From positions 18,595 to 82,594 of the forward strand of contig CAICTM010000268.1 in the NCBI GenBank assembly GCA_903772945.1: a DNA stretch of 64,000 bases. The letters run 5' to 3'. The first letter of the stretch is position 1. Every line of letters begins with the position of its first letter. Made by a program: the position numbers and the translations under genes. The notes under the pieces are model-generated. The model was not told where the DNA came from. It did no database searches and saw only the letters and a list, made by a program, of their open reading frames with translations. This DNA comes from Seminavis robusta. Its lineage: Eukaryota > Bacillariophyta > Bacillariophyceae > Naviculales > Naviculaceae. This document shows, piece by piece, positions 9,325-20,608 of this stretch.

Positions 9325-10487
9325 CTAACCATGCGATCGGGCAGAAGATTGATGTATTCATGTTTTGACCCTTATCCATTGGATGTCATGCCAAGCCAAT
9401 CTTGGTTTGTCTCCGGACGTTTGGTCTTGGGCTACGTTGGCTGCGACGAAGTTACTCTCTGCCCCTTGCAACCTAGTCTGATGGCACTGTGTCGTGTGTT
9501 ATGTGGCAACAACCGGCACGGTCAGCGAGCAGGTCATGTCTTCTGAGATAGAAGCCACTACAACTTGCTTAGTCTGCGTGCACAATGAACCCACAGTTTA
9601 GTCCTCCTTGTATTGGGTCATGCTGCATGCACTCAAGTAGATGCGATCAAAGCACTAAAACAACTATAGAATTTATGTCCTACAATGGTCTAGCTTGACC
9701 TTTTTTCGCGGCGGTTCTTCAACCTCTGATGAAAGCTCACACTCGAGGGAATCATCAAGATTGTTACGTTTTCGGGTTGGAGCCCCGCAAGCAGCAACCT
9801 TGTAAGCAGCAGTTACTCATCTTGCGGTCCTATTGTTGAAAGCTTGTGAAAGTTTGAAACGAGGAGAGATATCTGCAGAGAAGTCTTTTTGTGAACTCTC
9901 CACGAGTAGGTGTCATATCTCGACTTTCGGAGCATAATTAATCGCTGAAAGAACTGGTGGTTATTAACGGATACTTTCTATCTCTCGATCATGCCCATGG
10001 GGGTGCCCTGTATCTCTCGATCATGCCCCTGGGGGTGCCCTGGGGACCCACATGGGTGTGATGGAGACTTGATCCAGATCATGATGTAGTTCCTCTGGAG
10101 TTGGGTTATTCTCGCTTTAGAAGGATAGTTTTGGTAATGACTCGATCCTGATTTGGGTTGTTCTTTGGGTTGTCCAGCCAGCTATTTGTTGTGGTGGCCG
10201 TCGTCGATGTGCTTTGTTCATTGCGGGCCATTGTCGAAGAGATTAATAAAAAATGGATCTCAAACGTGGGTGGGTGGCCAGATTGAGGCCGGCCGGATCA
10301 GTCGTGGCTTGAGAATGATTGGCCAAAAAGCGATCACAAATTCAAAAAGCAAGCAACTCAACACCCACCACAACAGCATTCAGCATAAGAAAGCACGGGA
10401 CCGCCAGACACAACCCCGCACGCTGCAGTCTTTGGCGGTGCCAGAGTTGGGAGTAAATCAGTTTCCTCCCTGGCCGACGGCCCAGCC
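9325..10487. other. Intergenic, with a 2 x 32-bp tandem repeat
   Basis: There is no gene I can support. Bases 9979-10010 and 10011-10042 are tandem copies of a 32-bp unit (TATCTCTCGATCATGCCC...) differing at one base. The rest is unremarkable. Confidence 0.55.
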
Positions 10488-11393
10488 ATGTGGGAGCCAA
10501 TACCAATGACAAAGCAAGCAGAAATCGAGTACGATGGAGGCCTTGACATGTGGGAACCAATCGCATTAGAAGCACCCGCCAAGCCAGTTATTGGTGAATC
10601 GAGAGCCCCACCCTCCGAATCTGAGACAGGAGAAGCACCCAAAGAAATGTCGGATCCTCTGGTGGACGCCGTATCGAGTGAGACGGATTCGGAACCCACA
10701 ACCGAAGACTCCGACCCGCCCAAGGAAAAAGGAAAAACAACCGAGCCGACAGAAAGCTGCACCGATGAAGACGAGGACACGCGGGAGCCAATCTCTAACG
10801 AACCAGTGTTTCCCAATCCAGAGCAAGCAGTAGAATCGCCGACCGGGACGGGGCTTTTGGAAACAATCAAAACAGTCATGACCCCACTCGGCTACCAATA
10901 CAACTCTCCAGAGGAAGGCAATGATCCGAGGCTGGATTACATTGTCAAAACATGCGGCGTCACGCGTCAAGTGATGTTGTTTGTGAACGAGGAAACGAAC
11001 GTATTCCAATACTACATGGGTCTTCCGGTTTATGTTCCGGAAGACAAACGCAACGATGTGGCCGTTTACTTGACGTACGTGAACTACGATACGTATATGG
11101 GAAGCTTTGAAATGAACATGGACGATGGGGAGATTCGATTCAAGAACTATTACAAACTGGCGGAAGGCGACGGGCTTTCCACCGAAATGGTACAAGAAGT
11201 GTTCGATTCTTCCGAGGAGAGGATGGAAACTTTCTTCCCAGGGCTGATGGCAATCTTGTACACAGGGAAGGACCCTCAAGAGGCGTTCAATGATTGCTTT
11301 GAAACAGGGGACGAGGCAGAAGAGGAGTGGGGCGACGAAGGAGGAGCGGACGACGGAGAAGTTGAAGAGGACCACACCCGACTTGCTCAGTAG
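10488..11393 (+). CDS. YbjN-domain protein (301 aa)
   Basis: The start is the ATG at 10488. The first 110 residues are acidic and Pro/Glu/Ser/Thr-rich, probably disordered, and WEPI occurs twice near the N-terminus. Residues ~118-265 form a compact alpha/beta domain: LLETIKTVMTPLGYQY, DYIVKTCGVTRQVMLFVN, YLTYVNYDTYMGSFEMNM, DDGEIRFKNYYKL and GLSTEMVQEVFDSSEERMETFF. This pattern fits the YbjN family (a fold like type III secretion chaperones), found in bacteria and plastid-bearing eukaryotes. Its biochemical role is not settled. The C-terminal tail is strongly acidic. No targeting peptide is evident. It needs no intron. The next gene downstream has the same orientation and a similar acidic, disordered start but a different domain. 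Confidence 0.6.
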   Translation: MWEPIPMTKQAEIEYDGGLDMWEPIALEAPAKPVIGESRAPPSESETGEAPKEMSDPLVDAVSSETDSEPTTEDSDPPKEKGKTTEPTESCTDEDEDTREPISNEPVFPNPEQAVESPTGTGLLETIKTVMTPLGYQYNSPEEGNDPRLDYIVKTCGVTRQVMLFVNEETNVFQYYMGLPVYVPEDKRNDVAVYLTYVNYDTYMGSFEMNMDDGEIRFKNYYKLAEGDGLSTEMVQEVFDSSEERMETFFPGLMAILYTGKDPQEAFNDCFETGDEAEEEWGDEGGADDGEVEEDHTRLAQ

Positions 11394-11952
11394 CTCAACT
11401 GGAATAAGATAGACAAAGGTCAACAAGCATAAGATAGACAAAGGACAGGCACTGTTGCCGGTACCGGTGTGCTAGTAACAAGTTGCACGAGACTTTGTCA
11501 CCATACGCACGCAGCGTAAAACGAGGTTAATGGGGAGAGTTACAATATGGGTTAGAGAGGATGGGGACAGAGAGGGGAGGGCACGAACGAGGTGATCAAT
11601 TTTGTGCATTCACGTACCATTACTGGTACCGTACCGGTACCGTACCGTTATACCGGTGCCATACCAGTATCCAGTGGGAATGAATGACATTTGAGGAGAA
11701 ATCTGAGATTTAAAGAATGAAAAAGTAGGTGTTCTGACGTTCTGACTGAGTTACTCGTGAGTCGTGTCCATTTCCACTCCCACCGATGCCCGACGCAAAA
11801 CCTTTTGTCTTCGCTATGTTTGTTGGTTGTTGTTGCTTCTCGGCCATGTCATCATCACCGCCCCAAAAGAGTCGCTATCGTCACATTGAGTGGTTGTTGG
11901 GATAGTCCTGGTAGTTAGCCTTTACAGTTGGGCTGCGGTGGTATCGATCAAC
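11394..11952. other. Intergenic, with GGTACC/CCGGTAC-rich patch
   Basis: Bases 11615-11675 hold overlapping copies of GGTACC, CCGGTACC and ACCGTACC, forming nested palindromes. Similar patches recur in other intergenic parts of the window. No gene is seen. Confidence 0.5.
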
Positions 11953-12978
11953 ATGCCCGATCCAGTAGAAACTGCCGCGAGCGGTAACGAGAATGAAGCA
12001 ACCTCTGGAGAGACGCTTTTGGAGGACGGGTTCGGCTCGGAAGAGACCCAACCCCGAACTTACGAGGCTCCACCGCATCAAGAACCGCAGCTGCCGCAGA
12101 AACTCTCTGATCCTCCCAGCCTTTGGCTCTCTGAAGAAGAACAAGATTGGGCTTTTGGCGTCAAGGATGCCATTGAAGGACTTCCCGATCTCGATAATCT
12201 GACAGACTTTATGTATGCTAATTTGGCCATTGCCGGCAAAGGTGATATCGAATGGGCTGTGGAGAGAGCCTACAAATTGCAAGCCGTTAGGGAGGAATAT
12301 AAAATTCGAGGCTCCTATGAGGAAGGTGTGAGAGCCATCCTGGAGTCCTTTCAACTTTATCCTGATTATCACATGGGGTTCAGTTTCAATCCACATGATG
12401 GAAATGTTGAATTGGTTATGGATTTTACCAAAATGGGCAAGAAAGCCTGGAGAAAACCAGAGAATGTGGCGGCTAAAATTAGGGGTTGCTACTATATCTG
12501 CCATGCCACATTTCCAAGTTTTGAATCCATTCGAGTTGGGAATGTCCACATATTCGAATGTGCAGGTAGGAAATTTCTTTTCGATTTTTCTGGCTGATCA
12601 AACATAAACTTTTGGCTCCTCCTTAATTTCTTTAATTCTCCTACAGGTTACGATTGGAAAATGGATATGGCAGACTTGAAAATGTTTGGCAAGATTTCAG
12701 ATGAGAGTCACGGCTCCTTTCCTTCCCACATACAACAAACACGATTCTTCAACACCCCCTCCATGTTGAATATTGTGGTTTCCATGGCAAGGAGACTTGT
12801 TCCCGATGAGCTTTCTGGTGGATGGAAAGTAGGCTGCCAATTTGCTGGAGGGAGATTGGACCAATTCTACATGCTCCCAGACAAAGCTGCCGCCTCTCAG
12901 AGGACCTATGCCAAACTATGCGAGGCGTTGAAAATCCGATACGAGTGCGAACGGAGGTTTTCTTTGGATGACGATTAG
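11953..12978 (+). CDS. CRAL-TRIO-like lipid-binding protein
   Basis: Two exons, 11953-12565 and 12647-12978, encode 314 residues. The intron 12566-12646 (81 nt, GTAGGA...CTACAG) restores FECAGYDWKMDMADL. The ATG at 11953 is the first in frame. Upstream codons are open but lack an ATG. The layout is an acidic N-terminus of about 60 residues, then a helical part (DNLTDFMYANLAIAGKGDIE, AVERAYKLQAVREEYKI) like CRAL-TRIO N-domains, then an alpha/beta part with VHIFECAGYDWKMDM, QQTRFFNTPSMLNIVVSMAR and KVGCQFAGGRLDQFYMLP. That matches the order of a Sec14/CRAL-TRIO lipid-transfer fold, where a small hydrophobic ligand is carried between membranes. Identity to the family is by pattern only and weak at single motifs. 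I am more sure of the gene structure than of the function. Confidence 0.6.
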
Positions 12979-14424
12979 AGCCAGTTTAATAGGGTAGATA
13001 CTGTCAGTGGACATTCACGAAAGTTGCGTCCCATTTTGCCGAGACAACAAAGGTGCGATTTGCCTTCTGAAGGAGGAAGCTGCGTCGTCCGTGTCCCTTG
13101 GGAGGTGGCAACTTCATAGCTAGATTTGTCGTTCTCCTGGGGTTGGAAAAGAGAAGGTAAAAGCAAAAACCATCATCTTTCTATCTAGGAAGAGTGTCAA
13201 CTCATATTCGGGTTGGCCTCCAGGGGCACCTCGACCCTTTGCCTTCATTATCGGCCAAATTGGACCATGTCATTCCATCTCCTGCTGCTTTCGCGACGGT
13301 GGCTTCCGCGACGAAAGGCTTTACATCGGACAAATCTAGTTCAGTTGCGAGACGGACAAGAAGGTCTCAATTGGCATCGTCTGTGCGGTAGTGGCTCGAA
13401 GTTAGCCTCTCGTAGCGTCGCGAGGCTGTTTGGCTGCTTGGCTGCTTCTCACGTTTAAAGAATGGACACAGAAGAGTTGTTGCGGAGAGACTCGACTCTG
13501 GTACGTGGTTCACAGCGGACGTAGCCAAGTATCGACAGTTCGATACCGGTACACCAGCGAATGCTTCTTTACACGGCAATCTTCACCTCAAAGGACGGAA
13601 ACGTCGAGCAGTCAACATGCTCTCGCTCAAAGCAAATCTCGACGCTTGAGGCCCCCCTGCCAGGTGTTGCCCTATACTAGTAGAGGTTTGCACCAAAAAC
13701 CTGCTTCCGTGCAAGGAACCAATTCCAGCGATGCGAATTGGCCCAGAGCGGCCGCAAGACCGAAAGCGCATCCTTGTCGTGTTTTGACACTTTGTGCGGA
13801 CATCGAACTCGAACTCGGCGTTCTTCAATACATCCGGGTCAACTGGCCAACGTTGCTCAAACGGTTTCTTGAGACCTGCAAATGGGAGACTGTGCTGATC
13901 TACAACACTGGTTATCGTATCTTCCCATCTCTTGAGAAAAAAGGCGAGCACTGGAATATCTACATTCCAGATCGTATCGGTCGCTGTCGCGAAAGAAGGA
14001 TGCCGCGATATCAAAAAGGCAGTTCAAAGCATAACATGTACATTATTTCATCCCTTGACTCGACGGGCGTCTTCGAAGTGGTGACATGCTCCATACTGTA
14101 GTCTACTCTGGGCCCAAAGGCCCCGAAAGACCAGCCCACGAGACCGGAACATGAATGCGTCGCGCTTATTGCGACCGTGCTATTAATACGTACAATACCA
14201 GACGGGCTCTCTTCCGTTGGATGTGCCGGTAGTCACCACAGTATCCACGATTGGCACTATCGATCCAAGAATTCTAAATTACACATGAGCGATACCATGG
14301 CGCATCACTCCTTGCTTCCAACGCCCCTGAAGCTGAAGAATCCTTTCATTCCATCCAACACTACCGTATAAAGACTGCCTGCACAGGTGGTATCACTTTG
14401 TATTGAAACCAACGGGCCTAGAGT
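12979..14424. other. Intergenic region with a doubtful ORF pair
   Basis: Opposing open frames overlap at 13430-14101 (plus, 223 codons) and 13583-14014 (minus, 143 codons, no ATG start). The minus frame is the more protein-like (contains DIPVLAFFLKRWEDTI and ADP-poor mixed sequence) and may be a gene fragment. I cannot choose or name either. Nothing else is seen before the next gene. Confidence 0.3.
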
Positions 14425-16088
14425 ATGGAATTGAAGACAATGAGGCTTGCCCACTACTACTTCGTTTCTCTGGGACTCTTCTTCACGTCCTGGACCAATG
14501 CTCAGGATATCAAGCCCGTATCCGAAGTCTACCAGAATGCAGCAAATGACGTCAATGCAACAAATAAGGTAAATACAACAGCAAGCTTGGTGGATTTGTC
14601 TGAGCTTCGCACTGAGGTGCCCTTCTACGAAAAGGACACATTGACAATGCAGTTGATGGATGACCTTCCAGTATGGACAATCCACAGCATCCAGAAGAGT
14701 GATCCTGTCTTAGGTTATTGGTCAGGGTTGTCCCCAGATAGAATGGTGTCAGGACGGCTTTTGAACTACATTCATCCCTCAACTGGAATCGTTGTGATTC
14801 GAGGAGTTGTGCATGACCTAGCCAATGACATTTCTTATCAAATCAAGCCCGACGGACAAGGTGAAGATACTGTCACCAAAATTAGGTCAGGAGATTTGCC
14901 CCCTGTAGGTGACTCGAGAGTGCCCATATGGAGTCAGATTGTTACATTTGCCAGAAATCCATGGGGTGTAGCAACGGGGGTTGCGAAAAGTGTCGGCTGG
15001 AAACTCCAGTCCCTGACAAAATCTCAAGAGGAGATGGCCAGGAATGCCGTAACAGTGGACATCATGGTGATCTGGACACCCAATGCGGAATGCGCAGTTT
15101 CATCACAATCAGTGGATTGTTCCCTCACAGACACTACATTGGCCAACATGGAAGCCGACATTGCAATGTGGGTCGTTGAAACGAATACGGTACATTCGAA
15201 CTCAGGCACAGGCATCACCTTCAATGTGGTTCACCAGCAGAGGGATACGTCGGGATATCGAGAGACAGCAGACGCTTCATGTATTCTCTGCGATCTCACG
15301 GACACTTGTCATTGCCAACTAGGATACATCCATGGGTTGAGGTGAGTTTTCTGAGCCTCTGAGGGCAACGTGTCTTCTATCTGCTGGGCGGAATCTTATC
15401 CGTAGCACGCTTCCCTCATTGCGTTTGCAGGAATGACTACAAGGCGGACTTGGTAACTCTTATTGCTGACACCATCAATCTATCGAGTAGCGCAGTTTGT
15501 GGGATTGCATGGATTGGCTCCTGCTGTCAGTTTAACGCATGTTACGGGTTCTCTGTCAATGATGCCGCCTGTACTAACAGCGGTTACGTCCCTGCCCATG
15601 GTACGAAAGCATTGATTGCCTTTCTTGACTATTTCGTTGTGAGTTCACTTATGGGTCCGTTTTTCTTGCGTGAAAGAGTTTGGCCACAATATGGGATGTA
15701 GAGTAAGTGAAGGCTTCCTTTTGGTTGTGCTCTGCCATGCAAGATATGTCGCTCCTGCTGTAGGTTTTAGGCTCATGCCAACTTTCGTTTCACTTACCGC
15801 TCGCAGCACGATAGGGGAACATCGTCGACTCAACAATGCCCAAGTGATGCCTGCACTAGCTGCGACACAAACTTTGGGTACCGTGTTCCTGGGCAGTTCC
15901 GAACGATAATGGCCTACAACTGTGACACATACACAACTCAATGTGATGGCACGGCAACGGCAAGCTGCCCCGTAATTCCTTACTTTTCAGGTGAAGCGGA
16001 ATACAATGGAAACTCACTTGGAGGGGCAGAAAACAATTGCAGAGGAGCCATTATATCAAGCAAGGGAGCCATTGCTGGTTTCCGATAA
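14425..16088 (+). CDS. Secreted M12-type zinc metallopeptidase
   Basis: I assemble four exons: 14425-15341, 15431-15600, 15677-15702 and 15807-16088, giving 464 residues. The introns are 89, 76 and 104 nt, all GT-AG. The second Met (MRLAHYYFVSLGLFFTSWTNA) begins a good signal peptide. Residues ~30-205 look like a propeptide. The catalytic part starts near NAVTVDIMVIWTPNAEC, with ADLVTLIADT and the conserved GIAWIG and YGFSVND stretches. The zinc site reads HEFGHNMGCRHDR (HExxHxxGxxHD), followed by the Met-turn in FRTIMAYNCD, as in metzincin reprolysin-like (M12B) peptidases. Cysteines are plentiful, as expected of a secreted enzyme. His and Glu of the motif are separated by intron 2, and exon 3 is only 26 nt. 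It should cleave extracellular or cell-wall proteins. Substrate is unknown. Confidence 0.85.
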
Positions 16089-16418
16089 GTCTCGTTATTA
16101 CATTACAGCCGAGGATGGTACGTGTGCGCGAGACATGGCATGCACGGCAGAATGGTATGCATGGCGGCAACGGAAGCACGACGGCTTTGATCATTTTTTA
16201 GCCATGCCAGAAACAAGGATGGAGAACCCACAACCGTGGTGTGTGTGAAATAGTTGATTGCAAGAACCTCGAAATTGAAGTGCATCAGGTTACTAAAAAA
16301 TACATCAAGCTACAAGCTTTCTACGTTCTACCGCATGAGTTCTCGTCCAACCGAACCTGCAAAACCAACAAGTGCAACAAGTGCACAAATCAGCATTACG
16401 CGAGGGCCTGTGTGGCTC
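16089..16418. other. Convergent intergenic stretch
   Basis: This lies between the metallopeptidase and the convergent ankyrin/LRR gene. No gene or motif is seen. Confidence 0.5.
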
Positions 16419-18238
16419 CTAGTACGTCAGGGCGCTGTATATTATTGACTCGCCTCGTTTGGAGCGTGGTTTCTCGGCGAAAGTATTGACGCTCTGGATC
16501 TTTGGTGCCGCCTTGCCTCCCTTCTTTCCGGTGCGGTTCCTTGTCGTGTAGTACTTGATCGCCGGATCTTCCACAATTTCGAACCTCGGCACTGCCACAT
16601 CACTACCATCCAGTGCTGGTTGTGTCTTTTCGTAGTCGTAGTCGCAGTGAAACTTGATATCTTCCAGTGTCCTGTTGTCATTGATCAGGGCGCCGACAAG
16701 ACACCCGACAGTCATGGATAGTTCACTTCGTAAAGAGTCAATGCGTAGCTTCTTCAAAGTAGTGTCCTTGTTCAACTTGACAGACAACTTGCGAATGTCC
16801 ATTGTGAGACCTTGCAGAATCAACCCTTCGAGGTTTCCATTCTTGAGTAACGATAGGATTGGTTTTGTAATGTCACGGCCCTTGAGGTACTTCTCGTCGT
16901 GCTTGTCTTCTGGCATGGTGAAGTCAAGGGTCAGCCTCTTGAGCGCGGGAAGATTCTTGAGTCCATCCAAGAATTTGTCGAGGCACTTGCCCCTCATTTT
17001 GCAGTTCCGTAACGTCAGGTCAGTCACCATGGATGTCCCCCACTGCTTTACGTTCGCCGTTGCCCACTTGCTGGACACCATGACGTTGTTGAGAATGAGC
17101 TTCTTGGGTGATCTGGAAATCAGGTATCCCAGTTCAAAGCTAGACATAAGAAAGAGACCTGATAGCTGCAGCGACAGAATGGCCGGGTTGTAGCCCATGC
17201 CCTGCAACAAATAGTCCATTCCGTTGGCTTGACTCCACATGGCAACGTTTCGCGACAAGGATAGATGCCGCACGGTAATGTTGTTTCGGAAAAAGTTCAA
17301 AAGAGCAGCTCCCTTGCCACGGCCGTCGAGTGGTGGGAATGACAAGGACAGTTTTTCAATGGTTCGATCCCCCATGAGATACTCCATCAAGTAGGCAAAT
17401 CCATCGTCGCCGTAGGAATCGGGCTCACACCAAAGTGCTTTCAAATCGAGTTTGGGGAAAAGCTCCACTCCGAAACGAGACACTTCCTTGGCATTGAGCT
17501 CAAAGTCCTTCCAGCCAATCATTTCAAAGGAGTGGATCCCTTCTTCCAGTCGTTTCTCGATGATTCTATCTATAATCTTGGAACTCTGTCGCGCTCGAAA
17601 GGCAATTCCCAAGGGGCATACGCCTTCATGGTTGGGTTGTCGAAGACTTTCCGGGTACAAGTCAAGCAGCCGCTCCACAGTTTTGCGACGAGGGATGGCG
17701 TCTTTGCCTTGGCTGAGAACAGAATGGATGATCAAATCGCCTTTGTTGTCCCGTGCCTCGACGGCCATGGGATACTTGTTTGCCAAGAACTCGATGACAT
17801 CTCCATCCGCATGGACCTCGCAAGCAGCTTGCAGTGGCTATGCATGTGTTCACAGCAAAACGAAGAGAAAAGACATACGTGAGTTGCGTAGTTGGTTCGA
17901 TAATCGAACGAAGGATTCCTTACAAAGAACTTGAGTTCCGGGTGCTTGGTCGAAACGGCCTGCGGATAGAGCTGTTCGACTGCTTCAATGACTTGAATCC
18001 CAGCTCCACTGGTAATAAAGATACTCAAAGGCAAGAGCTTGAATGCGACTTCTTCATCTGCTTCAAACTCTTCGGATGCCAACTCGGGATATGCCAGCAG
18101 CAATCGCAGCGCTTGTTTACTGGCGGAACTGTCGTCTTCACAGAGGTCATCCTGCTCGTACTGGAAGATTTGAGCTAGTTCCTGACGAGCATCTTGGAGG
18201 TTTTGTTCCTTGACCATACTGTTGTACTTGACCGACAT
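16419..18238 (-). CDS. Ankyrin-like/LRR protein, intracellular
   Basis: Exon 1 is 18238-17879 (start ATG at 18238) and exon 2 is 17837-16419, giving 592 residues. The join removes a very short 41-nt GTATGT...CATAG intron and produces YATH-PLQAACEVHADGDVIEFLANKYP, an ankyrin-like helix pair. A second such unit follows at TVERLLDLYPESLRQPNHEGVCPL. Residues ~215-500 carry irregular leucine-rich repeats of the RI/NLR type (TIEKLSLSFPPLDGRG, TVRHLSLSRN, MVTDLTLRNCKM, ALKRLTLDFTMP, TLKKLRIDSL). The C-terminus is basic (RNRTGKKGGKAAPK). It has no signal peptide or TM. Proteins of this build are numerous in diatoms and usually serve as protein-binding scaffolds. No enzymatic domain is visible. If the 41-nt intron is wrong, the gene carries a frameshift near 17850. 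Confidence 0.75.
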
Positions 18239-18605
18239 GTAGATACAGCTACAGCCGTGATGTTGTTGCGTTTTCGTGCAATCGGAACGTGGGGGTGGTT
18301 ATTATAGTGTTGCCAGACCAGTTTGCTGTTCTGCTGTTCTTTTGTGGGTTGAGTTTCGATTTTTGGTGGACTCCATACTCACTCATGCAGTTTCATGGTG
18401 AAGCGCACCTCGGATGGGCACCATCGTTTAGGCAACCGGTGCGCAAAGAGATCCTGATTAAAAACAAGGTGCGCATCCCGAGAATCAAAACAATGCAGTA
18501 CGACTGTACCATACCAGTACGGTCACCCGTGCCGCAGTCACAGCTCATTACTTCAACTTTTGGATAAAGATTCAAGTTGCTGTATCGGTACAGTACATCC
18601 TTGCA
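18239..18605. other. Promoter region of secreted protein copy 1 (duplicated)
   Basis: Bases ~18460-18600 resemble 20490-20600 upstream of copy 2, including the shared block AGGTGCGCATCCCGAGAA and the CAGCTCATTnCTTCAAnTnTTGGATA stretch. The conserved spacing to the ATG suggests regulatory sequence copied with the gene. Confidence 0.5.
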
Positions 18606-19593
18606 ATGGTGCCCATCGTTCGCCTTCAAGTGCTTCTCCTATGTAGCCTCTCCATTACCACGACAGTAGCAAGAATAAACGATGACTTGCATGCTCACAG
18701 AGAGAGAGATTTGTTGACTTCTCTGGAGCAAGCAGACCAGGACAGACATCAGTTCCTTCGCAAGCTCGAAGAAGGTGACAGGCGCCGGGTTCGTGGCTCT
18801 TTTGGAGCACGCTGTGATGATGAGGAACAGAATCCCTGCCTTCCCAACCTGGATTGCACCAATTTGGGGGTTCCTCTTGGCAAACGCTGTGCCCCAGTGA
18901 GCTGCATTGCACAGGAAATGGAGCTCTTTTCAACAGGATTATGATATGGAAGCATTCCAGACCACCATCTTTGCAGAAGCGGGGATCAGTGAAACAGAAA
19001 TCTTGGAAACCTCAAAATTGGGTTTGCCAGAAGAAGAAGGGTCTTCATTACTGTCCCTTCGGGAGCGGTTTCGCACAGTGGGCGCTGCTGCCAACCCGAC
19101 TGCCTTGAGGCAAGCAATGCAAAGCCATCCAGAACCAATGCTAGCAATGCAAGGAATCTTACAAAAGTGCACTGCTGCTACGCCTGCTGTTGTGAGCAGG
19201 CAAGCAAGCACAAGCACAAACACAACAGACAAACAGGATGATGTCATCGCATACGGTGGCTTGCATTTTGAAGGTGGCCTGGCCTTGGATGCTTCCTACA
19301 CTCAAATGGCTTCCACCAATGCCGATGAGATTCAATGGGGACGCATCTGTCTTGGTGGGCTTCACTTAGGTGCAGCTTTTGCAATCACTTTTGGAAGTGT
19401 CCCTACCAATGACCCGGCTGCAGTTCCCTGTGTTTATTGGTGGGCCGAGATTGATCTTCCTCTTCTGGTACTCCCTTTTTCTTATTCCATAGGCATTGGA
19501 GCCAATGGTTTGACTATGGCTGAACTGGGTCTTCTTGGGTTTGGCCTCAGTGTCGGCCTTGGAGGTTCCATGTGTGGTGTCTTTGCTGTCTGA
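18606..19593 (+). pseudogene. Secreted protein of unknown family, copy 1, frameshifted
   Basis: This is a close tandem copy of the intact gene at 20609-21622. It starts MVPIVRLQVLLLCSLSITTTVA (signal peptide), followed by the same charged helix and Cys block. Relative to copy 2 it has one extra T in a run (TTTT at 18927-18930, TTT in copy 2). The first frame therefore stops at 18944 (ELFSTGL), and the second frame continues to 19593 with all later features kept (HFEGGLALDASYT, WGRICLGGLHLGAAF, LGGSMCGVF). With the single T removed it would be about 328 residues. Because later coding sequence is well preserved, either the shift is recent or it is an assembly error in the homopolymer. Confidence 0.75.
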
Positions 19594-20608
19594 GATCGGT
19601 ACATGTAGCTAACTTCCCTACGGTACTCTAAAGAACCCTCCAACAATCTCTCCGCCCCAATGTTTGTGGGGGTTATTGGTTTATGTTAGGGTAGCTGCAT
19701 GGTGGACAAGTCCTACTCAGAGTAGCCTTTTAAAATAAAAATAGAATTCTAGCTAGAGACAACTGGCTAGAAAGGAGAAGAAATAAATACTAAATAGATA
19801 CGTTAAGGAGCGAGGGGGGCGAGGCTAGGCAAAGCAGTGGCTGCGGTGGTGGGTGGCTGGTGTGGTGGGCACACGGGGAGAGCAATGAGGACGCGAGCAG
19901 GGCAAAGCAAGGGGGGCAGGGAAGGGGGTGCATGGAGGAAAACCAGGAAGGACAAAGGAGCAAAATTAGCGGAAGAGTGCAAGTGCACCATCGGCATCCC
20001 AGAGAGAACGACGGTAGCTCATTGGCTAGAAAGTGTGAAAGTGCAGATCGACGTAGACAGTTCAGTCGTGGATAGAGATTTTCCAAAGCTAGCGTACTCC
20101 AAAGACTGGCCACATAAAGGGTTGAGGGCCCCAAAGATCCTCGTCAGCCAAGGAGAGGTTGCAAGCTCGAAAACAGCCAATTTTAGTGACGGCTCTTGGC
20201 AACAAGTCGAGTGACGAGTCGAGTCGAGTCTCTCTCTCTATAGCTTGCTAGCTAGAGCTAGCTCAGCAGCAACGGCGTGGAGAACACACTGCTCTGCTAT
20301 TAAAAGTCCTATGGCTATTTGTTGCACCAGAAGATGGAAAATTGGACTTGTTGCTGGCCTATTGGCTGGTTGTCTAAACGAAGGGTAACCTTTCCTTCTG
20401 TAGAGGCACGGACTTATGACAACTGTTGGCGAACTGGAACGGGAGCGAGCCCAGCCGGATGAGACCTAAATGGAAATCCGTTAGGATTAATAAAAGAGGT
20501 GCGCATCCCGAGAAACAATCCCATACTGGTACCGGTACGTGTACGGTCAATGCAGTAACAGCTCATTTCTTCAATTATTGGATAGAGATTGCTGTATACA
20601 TGCATGCG
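19594..20608. other. Spacer within the tandem duplication
   Basis: No gene is supported. The ORF at 19837-20214 is low in information content. The 3' part (~20030-20280, with CT-rich and GCTAGCTAG runs) resembles 21790-22060 after copy 2, so it belongs to the duplicated unit. Bases 19780-19810 match the 3' side of the FG-GAP gene in inverse orientation. Confidence 0.5.

Noticed and set aside
10566-11441. Minus ORF of 291 codons opposite the YbjN gene
   Set aside because: It is antisense to a convincing domain-bearing gene. It is Phe/Cys/Arg-rich, as expected of a reverse-frame shadow.
13430-14101. Plus ORF of 223 codons
   Set aside because: It overlaps a more protein-like minus frame. It is Arg/Ser/Cys-rich without motif, so I left both unassigned.
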